From contig CANMLW010000009.1 of NCBI GenBank assembly GCA_947498705.1, positions 124,001 to 188,000 on the forward strand: a stretch of 64,000 nucleotides of DNA, written 5' to 3'. How positions within the stretch are numbered: position 1 is the first letter of the stretch; every line of letters begins with the position of its first letter. The position numbers and the translations under genes were made by a program. The DNA is from an uncultured Aquimarina sp. (lineage in GTDB: Bacteria; Bacteroidota; Bacteroidia; Flavobacteriales; Flavobacteriaceae). Positions 15,039 to 22,564 of this stretch are shown here, one piece after another. The notes beneath the pieces were generated by a model that ran no database searches, had not been told where the DNA came from, and saw only the letters and a program-made list of their open reading frames with translations.

Positions 15039-16325
15039 TTGATCTATAAAAGAAGCAGTGCATTATTTGCAGAAGCACAAAAAGTGATTCCGGGAGGAGT
15101 AAATTCACCAGTTAGAGCGTTTAAAGCGGTAGGAGGTGACCCCATATTTGTTAAAGAAGCCAAAGGAGCTTATTTATATGATGAAGATGGTAACCGTTTG
15201 ATAGATTATATTAATTCATGGGGGCCAATGATTTTGGGACATGCGCATGCTCCTGTGGTAGATGCTGTGATCGATAAAACCAAAAAAGGTACAAGTTTTG
15301 GAATGCCAACAGAGATAGAAACAGAGATTGCTTCTCTGGCGATTAGTATGGTGCCCAATATCGATAAAATAAGATTTGTAAACTCGGGAACAGAGGCATG
15401 TATGAGTGCAGTTCGTTTGGCAAGAGGATATACAGGAAAAGATAAAATTATAAAGTTTGCCGGTTGCTACCATGGCCACAGTGATTCATTTTTGATTCAG
15501 GCAGGTAGTGGTGCGGTTACCTTTGGTAGCCCCAATAGTCCGGGAGTAACAAAAGGAACAGCTCAAGATACCTTATTAGCAACCTATAATGACCTTGATC
15601 ATGTAGCTAGTATTATCGATTCTAATAAAGGAGAGATTGCATGTATTATTATAGAGCCTGTAGCAGGAAATATGGGATGCATACCGCCTGCAAAAGGATT
15701 TTTAGAAGGACTTAGGTCTTTATGTGATACTCATGATATCTTACTGATTTTTGATGAGGTAATGACCGGTTTTAGACTGGCAAAAGGAGGCGCACAAGAA
15801 CTTTTAGGGGTGAATGCCGATATTGTTACCTTCGGTAAAGTAATAGGAGGTGGATTACCCGTAGGTGCGTTTGCGGCGCGTTCAGAAATTATGAATCACT
15901 TAGCGCCTTTAGGACCTGTGTATCAGGCAGGAACATTAAGCGGTAATCCTTTGGCAATGGCGGCGGGATTAGCTATGCTTACCGAATTGAATGAAAAGAA
16001 AGAGATTTTTAAAAGCCTGGCCGATAAAACCGAATACCTGCATAAAGGTATCGCCCGAGTATTAAACGAAGAAAATATTACCCATACGATAAATAGAGTA
16101 GGGTCTATGATTTCGGTACATTTTAGTGCAGATCCTGTAATCGATTTTGCATCGGCAGCAACAGGAAACAATGACACGTTTAAGAAATTCTTTCACGGGA
16201 TGTTAGAAAACGGGATTTACATCGCTCCCAGTGCGTTTGAAACCTGGTTTATTACAGAAGCGCTTACCTATGAAGATTTAGATGAAACTATTGAAGCTGT
16301 GCAAAAGGTAGCTAAAACATTGTGA
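15039..16325 (+). CDS. hemL: Glutamate-1-semialdehyde 2,1-aminomutase
   Basis: The 428-residue enzyme converts glutamate-1-semialdehyde to 5-aminolevulinate in the C5 haem pathway. The start is a TTG at 15039, chosen because the reading begins [20 protein letters not shown] as in close homologues and no ATG lies nearby. The PLP site Lys is K267 in [19 protein letters not shown]. Other family blocks are [19 protein letters not shown] and [20 protein letters not shown]. Length is normal. Confidence 0.95.
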   Translation: MIYKRSSALFAEAQKVIPGGVNSPVRAFKAVGGDPIFVKEAKGAYLYDEDGNRLIDYINSWGPMILGHAHAPVVDAVIDKTKKGTSFGMPTEIETEIASLAISMVPNIDKIRFVNSGTEACMSAVRLARGYTGKDKIIKFAGCYHGHSDSFLIQAGSGAVTFGSPNSPGVTKGTAQDTLLATYNDLDHVASIIDSNKGEIACIIIEPVAGNMGCIPPAKGFLEGLRSLCDTHDILLIFDEVMTGFRLAKGGAQELLGVNADIVTFGKVIGGGLPVGAFAARSEIMNHLAPLGPVYQAGTLSGNPLAMAAGLAMLTELNEKKEIFKSLADKTEYLHKGIARVLNEENITHTINRVGSMISVHFSADPVIDFASAATGNNDTFKKFFHGMLENGIYIAPSAFETWFITEALTYEDLDETIEAVQKVAKTL

Positions 16326-16378
16326 TATTTGGTGTACTTGCGGATATCTTTCCTTTTTGTGTATTAATATAAAAACTT

Positions 16379-16446
16379 GTTTACTCAATCAAAAGTATGG
16401 TTTACTCAATTTGATTATTTGGATTAACAAAACCATTTTATTTTTG
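16379..16446 (+). promoter_or_regulatory. Tandem direct repeat and promoter upstream of the SIMPL gene
   Basis: GTTTACTCAAT occurs at 16379-16389 and again at 16400-16410, exactly 21 bp apart. A -7-like TATTTTTG lies at 16439-16446, 22 bp before the ATG. The phasing fits a dimeric activator bound to one face of the DNA. Confidence 0.5.
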
Positions 16447-16468
16447 AGAAATAAATAAAGTTTGTTAA

Positions 16469-17182
16469 ATGAGAAAATATATAATTTTAATTCTAGTATT
16501 GATACCTTTTATTGGGTTTTCACAAGAAATGGATTTTTCTAAAATTCCACAGATTCAAACGAAGGCTACCTATACCACAGAGGTTACACCGGATAAAATA
16601 ACACTGTCTATTATACTAACCGAAAGTAATACAAAAGGTAAGGTTTCAGTAGAGGAGTTAGAAAAGAGATTAGAGGCCGTCTTAAAATCTAATAATGTGG
16701 ATATAAAAAATCAACTCAAACTTGTGACTCTCTCAAGTAATTTTAGAGATTTTTTCTTAAAGAAGACAGATGTTTATAAGACAAAGAGTTTCGAGCTGGA
16801 AATAAATGAAGCAAAACTTTCAGGAAAGATATTAAGAGATTTGGAATCACAAAAAATATCGAATGTAAATCTTTTAAAGACAGAATATACAAAGTTGGAG
16901 GAATTGAAAATTGAACTCAAATCAAAAGCGGTCTTAAAAGCAAAAAAACAAGCAGAACAAATGGCGAAAGCTTTAGATCAAAGCTTAGGAAAAGCAATGT
17001 TTGTGTCAGACTTAGAGACAAACATTACGGGACTTCTGCATGGTCGAGTTGCAGGTTTGAATATTAGAGGTTTAAATTCGGTGAAAAAAGCTGCATATGA
17101 ATTAAGAGAAAAAGACTTAGAGGTTGAATTTAATAATATAAAGGTTGATGCATCTGTCACCGTATATTTTAGACTAGAATAA
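16469..17182 (+). CDS. SIMPL (DUF541) domain secreted protein
   Basis: The 237-residue protein has a signal peptide ending GFSQ. It has the SIMPL pattern: ATYTTEVTPDKITLSIILTE near the N-terminus, the helical AVLKAKKQAEQMAKALDQSL, and the closing strand VDASVTVYFRLE. Residues 190-201 (LHGRVAGLNIRG) resemble the plug-domain signature of SusC-type TonB receptors, which is unusual for this fold. SIMPL proteins are periplasmic or envelope proteins of unclear role, some linked to stress. Confidence 0.85.
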   Translation: MRKYIILILVLIPFIGFSQEMDFSKIPQIQTKATYTTEVTPDKITLSIILTESNTKGKVSVEELEKRLEAVLKSNNVDIKNQLKLVTLSSNFRDFFLKKTDVYKTKSFELEINEAKLSGKILRDLESQKISNVNLLKTEYTKLEELKIELKSKAVLKAKKQAEQMAKALDQSLGKAMFVSDLETNITGLLHGRVAGLNIRGLNSVKKAAYELREKDLEVEFNNIKVDASVTVYFRLE

Positions 17183-17306
17183 GGTAGCATATAACAACAA
17201 TTTACCTGTAATATGTATGTGTTATTTAAAATAACATAACATATGGCAAGGTCAAAACCTCTCTGGAGATGAGTCTTTTAGAAACAGATGTATGATTTTG
17301 TGGTGA

Positions 17307-17864
17307 TTATGACCCAAGCCATTCCCCTAATTCAATGATCTCACCATTTGGGAATATCACATCGTACTGGTCCATTTCTGCTTCTCGTTTCTGTATATAA
17401 GGATATTTTTGCAGGTATTCTGAGCCTCCATAATCGGTGTAGTCTTCTCGTATTGGCAAAATAGCGATGTCATTTAAATCCTTTTGTGTTTTGGCATATC
17501 TCACTGCCCATTTACACTCTTTTGAGGTAATCCCATTTTCGGTAGCTAGAAAAATAAATTTTTTATGCTCTTTTATTTTATTCTCAATTTGTTGCCGAGA
17601 CTGACTTGTGTTAATCGTGGTAATGTCTTCTGGATTGCTTTGATCCAGCCAGTAGTCGGCATAAATCAGTACCCCAAAACTTTTTAAAAAATTAACGGCA
17701 CTATCTAGTTCTTCTAATTCACCTTGTTTGTGAGCAATAAAAACCGAAGTTTTTAGAAATTTGGTCTCTTCTTGAAAGAGTACAAGGCTTTCTGTAACGG
17801 GTTTGCTATAGATTCTTGCAGCATTTCTATACTGCAGTAACCCATATTTAGGAAGTATGTTCAT
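17307..17864 (-). CDS. Standalone TIR-like domain protein
   Basis: The 185-residue protein has a TIR-like core from about residue 37. The first strand is KTSVFIAHKQGELEELDSAV, then SFGVLIYADYWLDQ, the third block IKEHKKFIFLATENGITSKE and then CKWAVRYAK. In bacterial NADase TIRs a catalytic Glu follows this Ser/Cys/Trp region; here the residue after Trp is Ala, so NADase activity is uncertain. No transmembrane segment or partner domain is present, and no defence partner gene is adjacent. Confidence 0.7.
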   Translation of the reverse strand: MNILPKYGLLQYRNAARIYSKPVTESLVLFQEETKFLKTSVFIAHKQGELEELDSAVNFLKSFGVLIYADYWLDQSNPEDITTINTSQSRQQIENKIKEHKKFIFLATENGITSKECKWAVRYAKTQKDLNDIAILPIREDYTDYGGSEYLQKYPYIQKREAEMDQYDVIFPNGEIIELGEWLGS

Positions 17865-17875
17865 TTGTGTGTAAT

Positions 17876-17930
17876 GTGTTATAATACAGTGTTATAACGT
17901 AAATTACAAAAGATTTGTTGTATTACAAAA
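17876..17930 (-). promoter_or_regulatory. Repeats upstream of the TIR-like gene
   Basis: GTGTTATAA occurs at 17876-17884 and 17889-17897, and ATTACAAAA at 17903-17911 and 17922-17930. All lie within 70 bp upstream of the minus-strand start at 17864. They may be operator sites; the region is AT-rich, so chance is possible. Confidence 0.3.
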
Positions 17931-17973
17931 TGTTAAATATATTTCCAGAAAACAAAGAAATGGTTGATATTGT

Positions 17974-18780
17974 TTACCAGCCTCCGCTAGCACCACCGCC
18001 ACCGAAACCGCCGCCGCCAAATCCACCACCGAAACCACCGCCGCCAAATCCACCGCTACTAGAACCACCACCAAATCCGCCACGCCCCATATTACTAAGG
18101 ATGATAACATCTAGTAAACTTCCGGCTCCAGATCGATGACCTCCGTTTCCACGTCCGTTGTTTCTGCCATTATTTCGAGATAAGGATTTAATAATAATGA
18201 TAAACAGGATAATCAAAAATATAATTTGGCCTATGGGCATACCTTTAGAGTTTTGTTTGCGTGATCCTCTAAAGGTGCCATTAAGCACTTGTATAATGGT
18301 TGTAGTGCCTTTGTCTAGACCCGTATAAAAATCTCCCCTTTTAAATTGTGGAGTAATAATCTGGTCAATAATTGTTTTTGAAGTAAAATCGGTCAGTTTT
18401 TCTTCTACACCATACCCTGTGGCAATCGATATTTTACGATCGTTTTTTGCAACCAAAATAAAGACTCCATTATCTTCTTTTTTTTGTCCAATACCCCATT
18501 CATGTGCCCATTCTGCTGCATGCAACGTAATGTTTTCGCCTTCCAGAGAATTAATAGTAGCTACTACAATCTGGGTAGAGGTAGTATCTGCATATCGAAT
18601 CAATTTTTGTTCGAGGCGTTTTGCTTGCGAATCAGAAAGCATTGATGCTTCGTCGTATACTGCAGTTTGTTTAGTTGGTTTTTTAGGGATTGTATGCTGC
18701 GCATATAAGGTGTTTGTGGAAGCAAAAAACAACCCAAAAATTATAAATAGGGATACGATAAGAGGTTTTAGATGCTTCAT
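17974..18780 (-). CDS. TPM-domain (YgcG-like) protein with glycine-rich tail
   Basis: The 268-residue protein has a signal peptide, then a TPM domain at about 35-165 (VYDEASMLSDSQAKRLEQKL, EWGIGQKKEDNGVFILVAKN, IATGYGVEEKLTDFTSKTII). A transmembrane helix lies at about 183-201, and the C-terminal tail is glycine-rich with GGFGGG-type repeats and a final Trp. TPM proteins act in photosystem repair in plants or are envelope proteins of unknown role in bacteria. It follows the second TPM gene directly, and both follow lemA, a common trio. Confidence 0.92.
   Translation of the reverse strand: MKHLKPLIVSLFIIFGLFFASTNTLYAQHTIPKKPTKQTAVYDEASMLSDSQAKRLEQKLIRYADTTSTQIVVATINSLEGENITLHAAEWAHEWGIGQKKEDNGVFILVAKNDRKISIATGYGVEEKLTDFTSKTIIDQIITPQFKRGDFYTGLDKGTTTIIQVLNGTFRGSRKQNSKGMPIGQIIFLIILFIIIIKSLSRNNGRNNGRGNGGHRSGAGSLLDVIILSNMGRGGFGGGSSSGGFGGGGFGGGFGGGGFGGGGASGGW
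17975..18085. repeat. Low-complexity repeat coding for the Gly-rich tail
   Basis: Imperfect short repeats of CCGCCACCGAAACC type encode the GGFGGG units at the end of the TPM gene. The stretch is far more GC-rich than its surroundings. Confidence 0.8.
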
Positions 18781-19227
18781 TTATCCTTTAGAGATTTCGT
18801 CGCTAAGTTCATTGGTGTCGTTATGATCCCAAGGAAAAAAGTGCTGTAATTGTTTTCCGGTAAGTAGAACACCATCAATTAATCCTTGTGTAAAATTACC
18901 TTCCTTAAAATGCGTTAAGATTACATCTTTGGTTGCTTCCCAAAAATGAGCATCGACAGCTTGGTCAATTCCTTTATCACCATAAATTGCAAATCGACGA
19001 TCGTTTACGGCCACATAGATTAGTACGCCATTACGTTGTATAGTGTTGTCCATTTTTAGCATATGAAACACCTCTGCTGCTCTTTCTAAAATATCCTTTT
19101 CGGTATGTTTTTCTAGATGAACCCTAATTTCTCCAGAGGTTGTTTTTTCTGCACGGCGTATGGCTGCAACTATTTGCTGTTCTTGATCTGCTGTTAGGAA
19201 ATCTTCAACTTGTGATTGCCCCATCAT
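18781..19227 (-). CDS. TPM-domain cytoplasmic or membrane-associated protein
   Basis: The 148-residue protein is a single TPM domain (QQIVAAIRRAEKTTSGEIRV, NGVLIYVAVNDRRFAIYGDK, QGLIDGVLLTGKQLQHFFPW) without a signal peptide. Its stop abuts the start of the Gly-rich TPM gene and its start overlaps the lemA stop by 1 bp. These contacts indicate a single operon, lemA-TPM-TPM. The function is unknown but probably envelope-related. Confidence 0.9.
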   Translation of the reverse strand: MMGQSQVEDFLTADQEQQIVAAIRRAEKTTSGEIRVHLEKHTEKDILERAAEVFHMLKMDNTIQRNGVLIYVAVNDRRFAIYGDKGIDQAVDAHFWEATKDVILTHFKEGNFTQGLIDGVLLTGKQLQHFFPWDHNDTNELSDEISKG

Positions 19228-19826
19228 TAAAAATTAAAATCTACGTCAGGTGCTTTTTCTGTTCCTTCTTCTGCTTCGAATCTTGTCATTTCATTAAAAC
19301 TGCCAAAAAGACCCAGAACAATGTTGTTAGGAAATTTCTTGATAAACTTATTAAATTCTCCTACAGCCGTATTGTACCTGTTTCGCTCTACATTAATTCT
19401 ATTTTCGGTTCCTTCAAGTTGCGTTTGTAGGTTTAAAAAGTTTTGATTGGCTTTTAGGTCTGGATATCGTTCTACAGTAACTAATAATCGGGATAGGGCA
19501 GAGCTTAATCCACTCTGTGCTTGCTGAAATTGAGCCATTTGAGCGGGTGTAATGTTGCTAGGGTCTATATTTACCGAGGTTGCTTTAGAACGAGCTTCAA
19601 TTACTTCCTTAAGTGTGGTGCGTTCAAAATCTGCAGCTCCTTGTACCGTTTTTACCAGATTTCCGATAAGATCACTACGTCTTTGGTAGGCACTTTCTAC
19701 ATTAGACCATGCAGTTTTGGCATCTTCCTGGAGCGTGATTGCTGTGTTATAACTTCCTGCAAATACCGAATATAAGATACCTGCAATTACTATAATAACT
19801 ATGATTGGGATTAAAAGTTTTTTCAT
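19227..19826 (-). CDS. lemA: LemA-family protein
   Basis: The 199-residue protein has an N-terminal membrane helix (LLIPIIVIIVIAGILYSVFA) and the long antiparallel coiled helices of LemA. Signatures include EDAKTAWSNVESAYQRRSDL, LVKTVQGAADFERTTLKEVI and the closing RYNTAVGEFNKFIKKFPNNI. It is the first gene of the lemA-TPM-TPM operon and starts just downstream of a MerR gene on the same strand. Confidence 0.93.
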   Translation of the reverse strand: MKKLLIPIIVIIVIAGILYSVFAGSYNTAITLQEDAKTAWSNVESAYQRRSDLIGNLVKTVQGAADFERTTLKEVIEARSKATSVNIDPSNITPAQMAQFQQAQSGLSSALSRLLVTVERYPDLKANQNFLNLQTQLEGTENRINVERNRYNTAVGEFNKFIKKFPNNIVLGLFGSFNEMTRFEAEEGTEKAPDVDFNF

Positions 19827-19851
19827 GACTTGGTGATATGGTATGGTTAAT

Positions 19852-20181
19852 TTAAAGCTGTTCTTTAATTTTTAATAATTGCCCCTTGATCGCTTCCAGT
19901 TTTCTGATAATATCAAAGCTGTCTAAAGTGGCTTGTTTTTGTTCTTTGAGGTGTGTTTTTGCGCCTTCTAGTGTAAACCCTCGTTCTTTTACCAAATAAT
20001 ATATTAATTCGAGGTTTTTAATATCCTCTGGAGTAAATTTTCGATTTCCTTTTGCATTTTTTTTGGGTTTAATGATGTCGAATTCTTTTTCCCAAAAACG
20101 AATCAACGAAGCGTTTACATTAAATGCTTCGGCTACTTCGCCAATGCTGTAATACATTTTTTTTGGTAAGTTTACATACAT
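19852..20181 (-). CDS. MerR-family transcriptional regulator, short
   Basis: The 109-residue protein has a MerR winged helix at residues 8-75 (YYSIGEVAEAFNVNASLIRF, WEKEFDIIKPKKNAKGNRKF) and a short coiled-coil tail. No Cys-based sensor site is visible. It is 3 bp downstream of the CapA gene and 26 bp upstream of lemA, so it may be co-transcribed with both. Homologues in Flavobacteria keep this neighbourhood of M23 peptidase and lemA. Confidence 0.9.
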   Translation of the reverse strand: MYVNLPKKMYYSIGEVAEAFNVNASLIRFWEKEFDIIKPKKNAKGNRKFTPEDIKNLELIYYLVKERGFTLEGAKTHLKEQKQATLDSFDIIRKLEAIKGQLLKIKEQL

Positions 20182-20183
20182 AC

Positions 20184-21290
20184 TTATTTTTTTTGTTGAA
20201 TAAAACTTCCGTCATCATCAAAAATAAGTCTACTCTCAGGAAAATCTTGCGCTGTTAATTGCTTGATTTCCTTTAAAGCTCCTTTGTTGTCATCTATAAA
20301 GGGGTATACTTCGTCAATTTGTTTGGCAGAATGAAGTTTGCCCTTTATGAAATTACCAGTAAGGTCAATCTCTATTTCTGCAATGGGTGCATATCCCTTA
20401 ATCCCATTTAGATTAAATCTGGAATATGTACAAAAATTACCTAAACTATAGGCAATGAACTTATTTTTGTATACTTCAAAAGCTCTTGAAACATGAGGGC
20501 CATGACCTAAAATAATATCGGCACCAGCATCGATCATGGTATGTGCAAAACGATATACATCTCCTCGGTCTTCGCCATAAAAACGTTCGGTTTTTCTAGG
20601 TACATGTGTGTGTTCATGACCTTCTGCTCCTCCGTGAAAAGATACTATTACAATATCTACTTTTTGTTTCAGCTCGGTTACAATCTTTTTTGCATTCGAT
20701 AAGTTATGAATTTTTAAGCAATCTTTATTAGGAGCAAAAGCACAAAAACCATATTTAATTCCGTTTCTTTCAAAAGTATCAAAGGGTTTGGCAAATACTC
20801 CGGCATAAGCGATATTGTGTTTTTCTAATGTTTTAGAGGTGTTTTCAATTCCTATTTTTCCAAAATCCCCAATATGGTTATTGGCAATACTCATTACATC
20901 AAAACCAGCCGCAGCAAGGTAGTCTCCGTAACGTTCTGGAGATCTAAATGAATAGCATTTTGATGGGTCAGAGCATCTTTTTGCATTCTCTCCTGTATCT
21001 GTTAGTGTACCTTCTAGATTTCCAAAAAGGATATCAGCTTTTAGTAAGACTTCTTGGATATCGTCAAAAGGTCCTTTTCCTTCTGGTGGCAGATAACTGT
21101 CTTTTGGAAAATTGGTGCCCATCATGATATCACCAACGGCCATTATTTTTATAAATTTAGGTGCAGCAAGTTTTTCTTTGGTGGTTACCGCGAGGGTAAA
21201 CATAGAATCCAGTACTTCTTTTGAATATTTTTGAGCGTGGATAGAAGAACAAAAACTAACAAAAAGGATAAAAAGAAGTAATTTTCGCAT
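20184..21290 (-). CDS. CapA-family (poly-gamma-glutamate synthesis-like) protein
   Basis: The 368-residue protein has a signal peptide ending SIHAQ and a PGA_cap metallophosphoesterase-like domain. Signatures are FIKIMAVGDIMMGTNFPKD, ILFGNLEGTLTDTG, MSIANNHIGDFGKIGI, IVSFHGGAEGHEHTH and ADIILGHGPHVSRAFEVYKN. The His and Asp residues in these blocks would bind metal. Whether this cell makes a polyglutamate capsule is unknown. Confidence 0.92.
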   Translation of the reverse strand: MRKLLLFILFVSFCSSIHAQKYSKEVLDSMFTLAVTTKEKLAAPKFIKIMAVGDIMMGTNFPKDSYLPPEGKGPFDDIQEVLLKADILFGNLEGTLTDTGENAKRCSDPSKCYSFRSPERYGDYLAAAGFDVMSIANNHIGDFGKIGIENTSKTLEKHNIAYAGVFAKPFDTFERNGIKYGFCAFAPNKDCLKIHNLSNAKKIVTELKQKVDIVIVSFHGGAEGHEHTHVPRKTERFYGEDRGDVYRFAHTMIDAGADIILGHGPHVSRAFEVYKNKFIAYSLGNFCTYSRFNLNGIKGYAPIAEIEIDLTGNFIKGKLHSAKQIDEVYPFIDDNKGALKEIKQLTAQDFPESRLIFDDDGSFIQQKK

Positions 21291-21296
21291 GTATAT

Positions 21297-22274
21297 TTAA
21301 TCTAAGGTTTCGTTTACAAGGTTTGAAGCTTTAAGCATTTCATTAAATTCTTCAGAGGTCAAACTTCCATAATAAAAATTACGAGGGTTGATGCGTTCTC
21401 CATCTTTAAAGATTTCGTAGTGTAAATGAGGAGCAACCGATCGTCCTGTACTTCCTACATATCCTATAACATCTCCACGTTTTACCTTGTCCCCTTTCTT
21501 TACTTTGTAATTACTTAAGTGTGCATAAAGGCTTACATAATTAAAGCCGTGATCTATTCGAATATGTTTTCCGTAACCAGAAGAATTCGCATCGGCTCTG
21601 GTAACTACTCCATTTCCAGAGGCATAAATAGGTGTGCCGGTAGCAGCAGAAAAATCCATGCCATAATGAAATTTTCTAGCCTTGGTAAATGGATCACTTC
21701 TCCAACCATAGCCAGAAGCCATACGTTTTAAATCAGAATTTTGTATAGGTTGTATTGCAGGAATAGTTGCTAATAACTCTTCTTTTTGCTCTGCTAACTT
21801 GGCGATCTCATCCAAGGATTTAGATTGCACGACAATTTGTTTTGTTAACTTATCAATACGTTTGCTGCTTTCTACAATGATATCAGAGTTGTCAAAACCT
21901 TCTAAGTTTTTGTATCTGTTTACACCTCCAAAACCCGCTTTTCTTAATTCTTCGGGAATTGGGTTTGCACCAAAATAAAGTCTATAAATATTATCGTCTC
22001 TTTCTGCAATTTCTTTTAAGATGTTTTCGTCTCGTTTCAGTCGTTGATTCATTAAGTCAAACTGAAGCTGCATATTCTCGAGTTCTCTTTTATAAGCCTT
22101 TTCTTTTGGAGTCTCTAATTGTGGTATATTAAGATAGATAAGTAATAATAAAAATCCTGATAATAAAGAACTAACAACTGCCAAAGCGGCAATACCAAAT
22201 TTACGCCCTTTCTTTTGCTCTATTCTTCGGTAAGAAAGAGTCTCGCTATCATAGTAATATTTAACCTTTGACAT
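21297..22274 (-). CDS. M23-family zinc metallopeptidase
   Basis: The 325-residue protein has an N-terminal transmembrane helix (residues 27-49), a coiled coil at 55-110 and 150-180, and a C-terminal LytM/M23 domain from about 188. Zinc ligands are visible in KFHYGMDFSAATG (HxxxD) and VAPHLHYEIFKDG (HxH). It should cut peptide bridges in peptidoglycan, as an EnvC/NlpD-like or endopeptidase protein. It leads the block M23-capA-merR on the minus strand. Confidence 0.93.
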   Translation of the reverse strand: MSKVKYYYDSETLSYRRIEQKKGRKFGIAALAVVSSLLSGFLLLLIYLNIPQLETPKEKAYKRELENMQLQFDLMNQRLKRDENILKEIAERDDNIYRLYFGANPIPEELRKAGFGGVNRYKNLEGFDNSDIIVESSKRIDKLTKQIVVQSKSLDEIAKLAEQKEELLATIPAIQPIQNSDLKRMASGYGWRSDPFTKARKFHYGMDFSAATGTPIYASGNGVVTRADANSSGYGKHIRIDHGFNYVSLYAHLSNYKVKKGDKVKRGDVIGYVGSTGRSVAPHLHYEIFKDGERINPRNFYYGSLTSEEFNEMLKASNLVNETLD

Positions 22275-22288
22275 AATCTAAAATATGC

Positions 22289-22296
22289 TATTTTTG
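22289..22296 (+). promoter_or_regulatory. Promoter -7 element of the alaS leader region
   Basis: TATTTTTG matches TAnnTTTG and is followed by CAGG, with a likely transcript start near 22303. It lies 270 bp upstream of alaS. Confidence 0.5.
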
Positions 22297-22302
22297 CAGG
22301 AT

Positions 22303-22455
22303 ATTATATAAGTAATGTCTTAATTAATAAGTAAGACATCGCAACAAATATAACAAAATGTTATAAGTCGAGAAAAAACTGACAGGAATCAGTTGCTCGT
22401 TCTCATGAATTCTGGAGTTATATAGTTGAATTCTATTATCTTGTCGGTTTTTTAT
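22303..22455 (+). ncRNA. Structured leader or small RNA upstream of alaS
   Basis: Three successive stems follow the promoter-like element: ATGTCTTA/TAAGACAT (22315-22339), TATAAC/GTTATA (22349-22365), and a long one joining AAAAAACTGACA (22373-22384) to TGTCGGTTTTTT (22442-22453). The last ends in six T, so it could terminate transcription. Inside it, AACTGA can instead pair with TCAGTT (22387-22392), giving two exclusive folds. It is either an attenuated leader of alaS or a separate RNA of about 150 nt. Confidence 0.45.
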
Positions 22456-22564
22456 AAATGATAAAAAAACTAGCAGTTTACAGAGTTAAAAATAATTAAG
22501 AGGCCTTTTTTATTTAGAAGCCTTAGAAAATAATGAATACTATAATCTATTAAAATATAAACAC

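Noticed and set aside
17915..18139. Plus-strand proline-rich frame at the end of the TPM gene
   Set aside because: It is the antisense shadow of the Gly-rich tail: CCG/CCA repeats give proline in the other direction.
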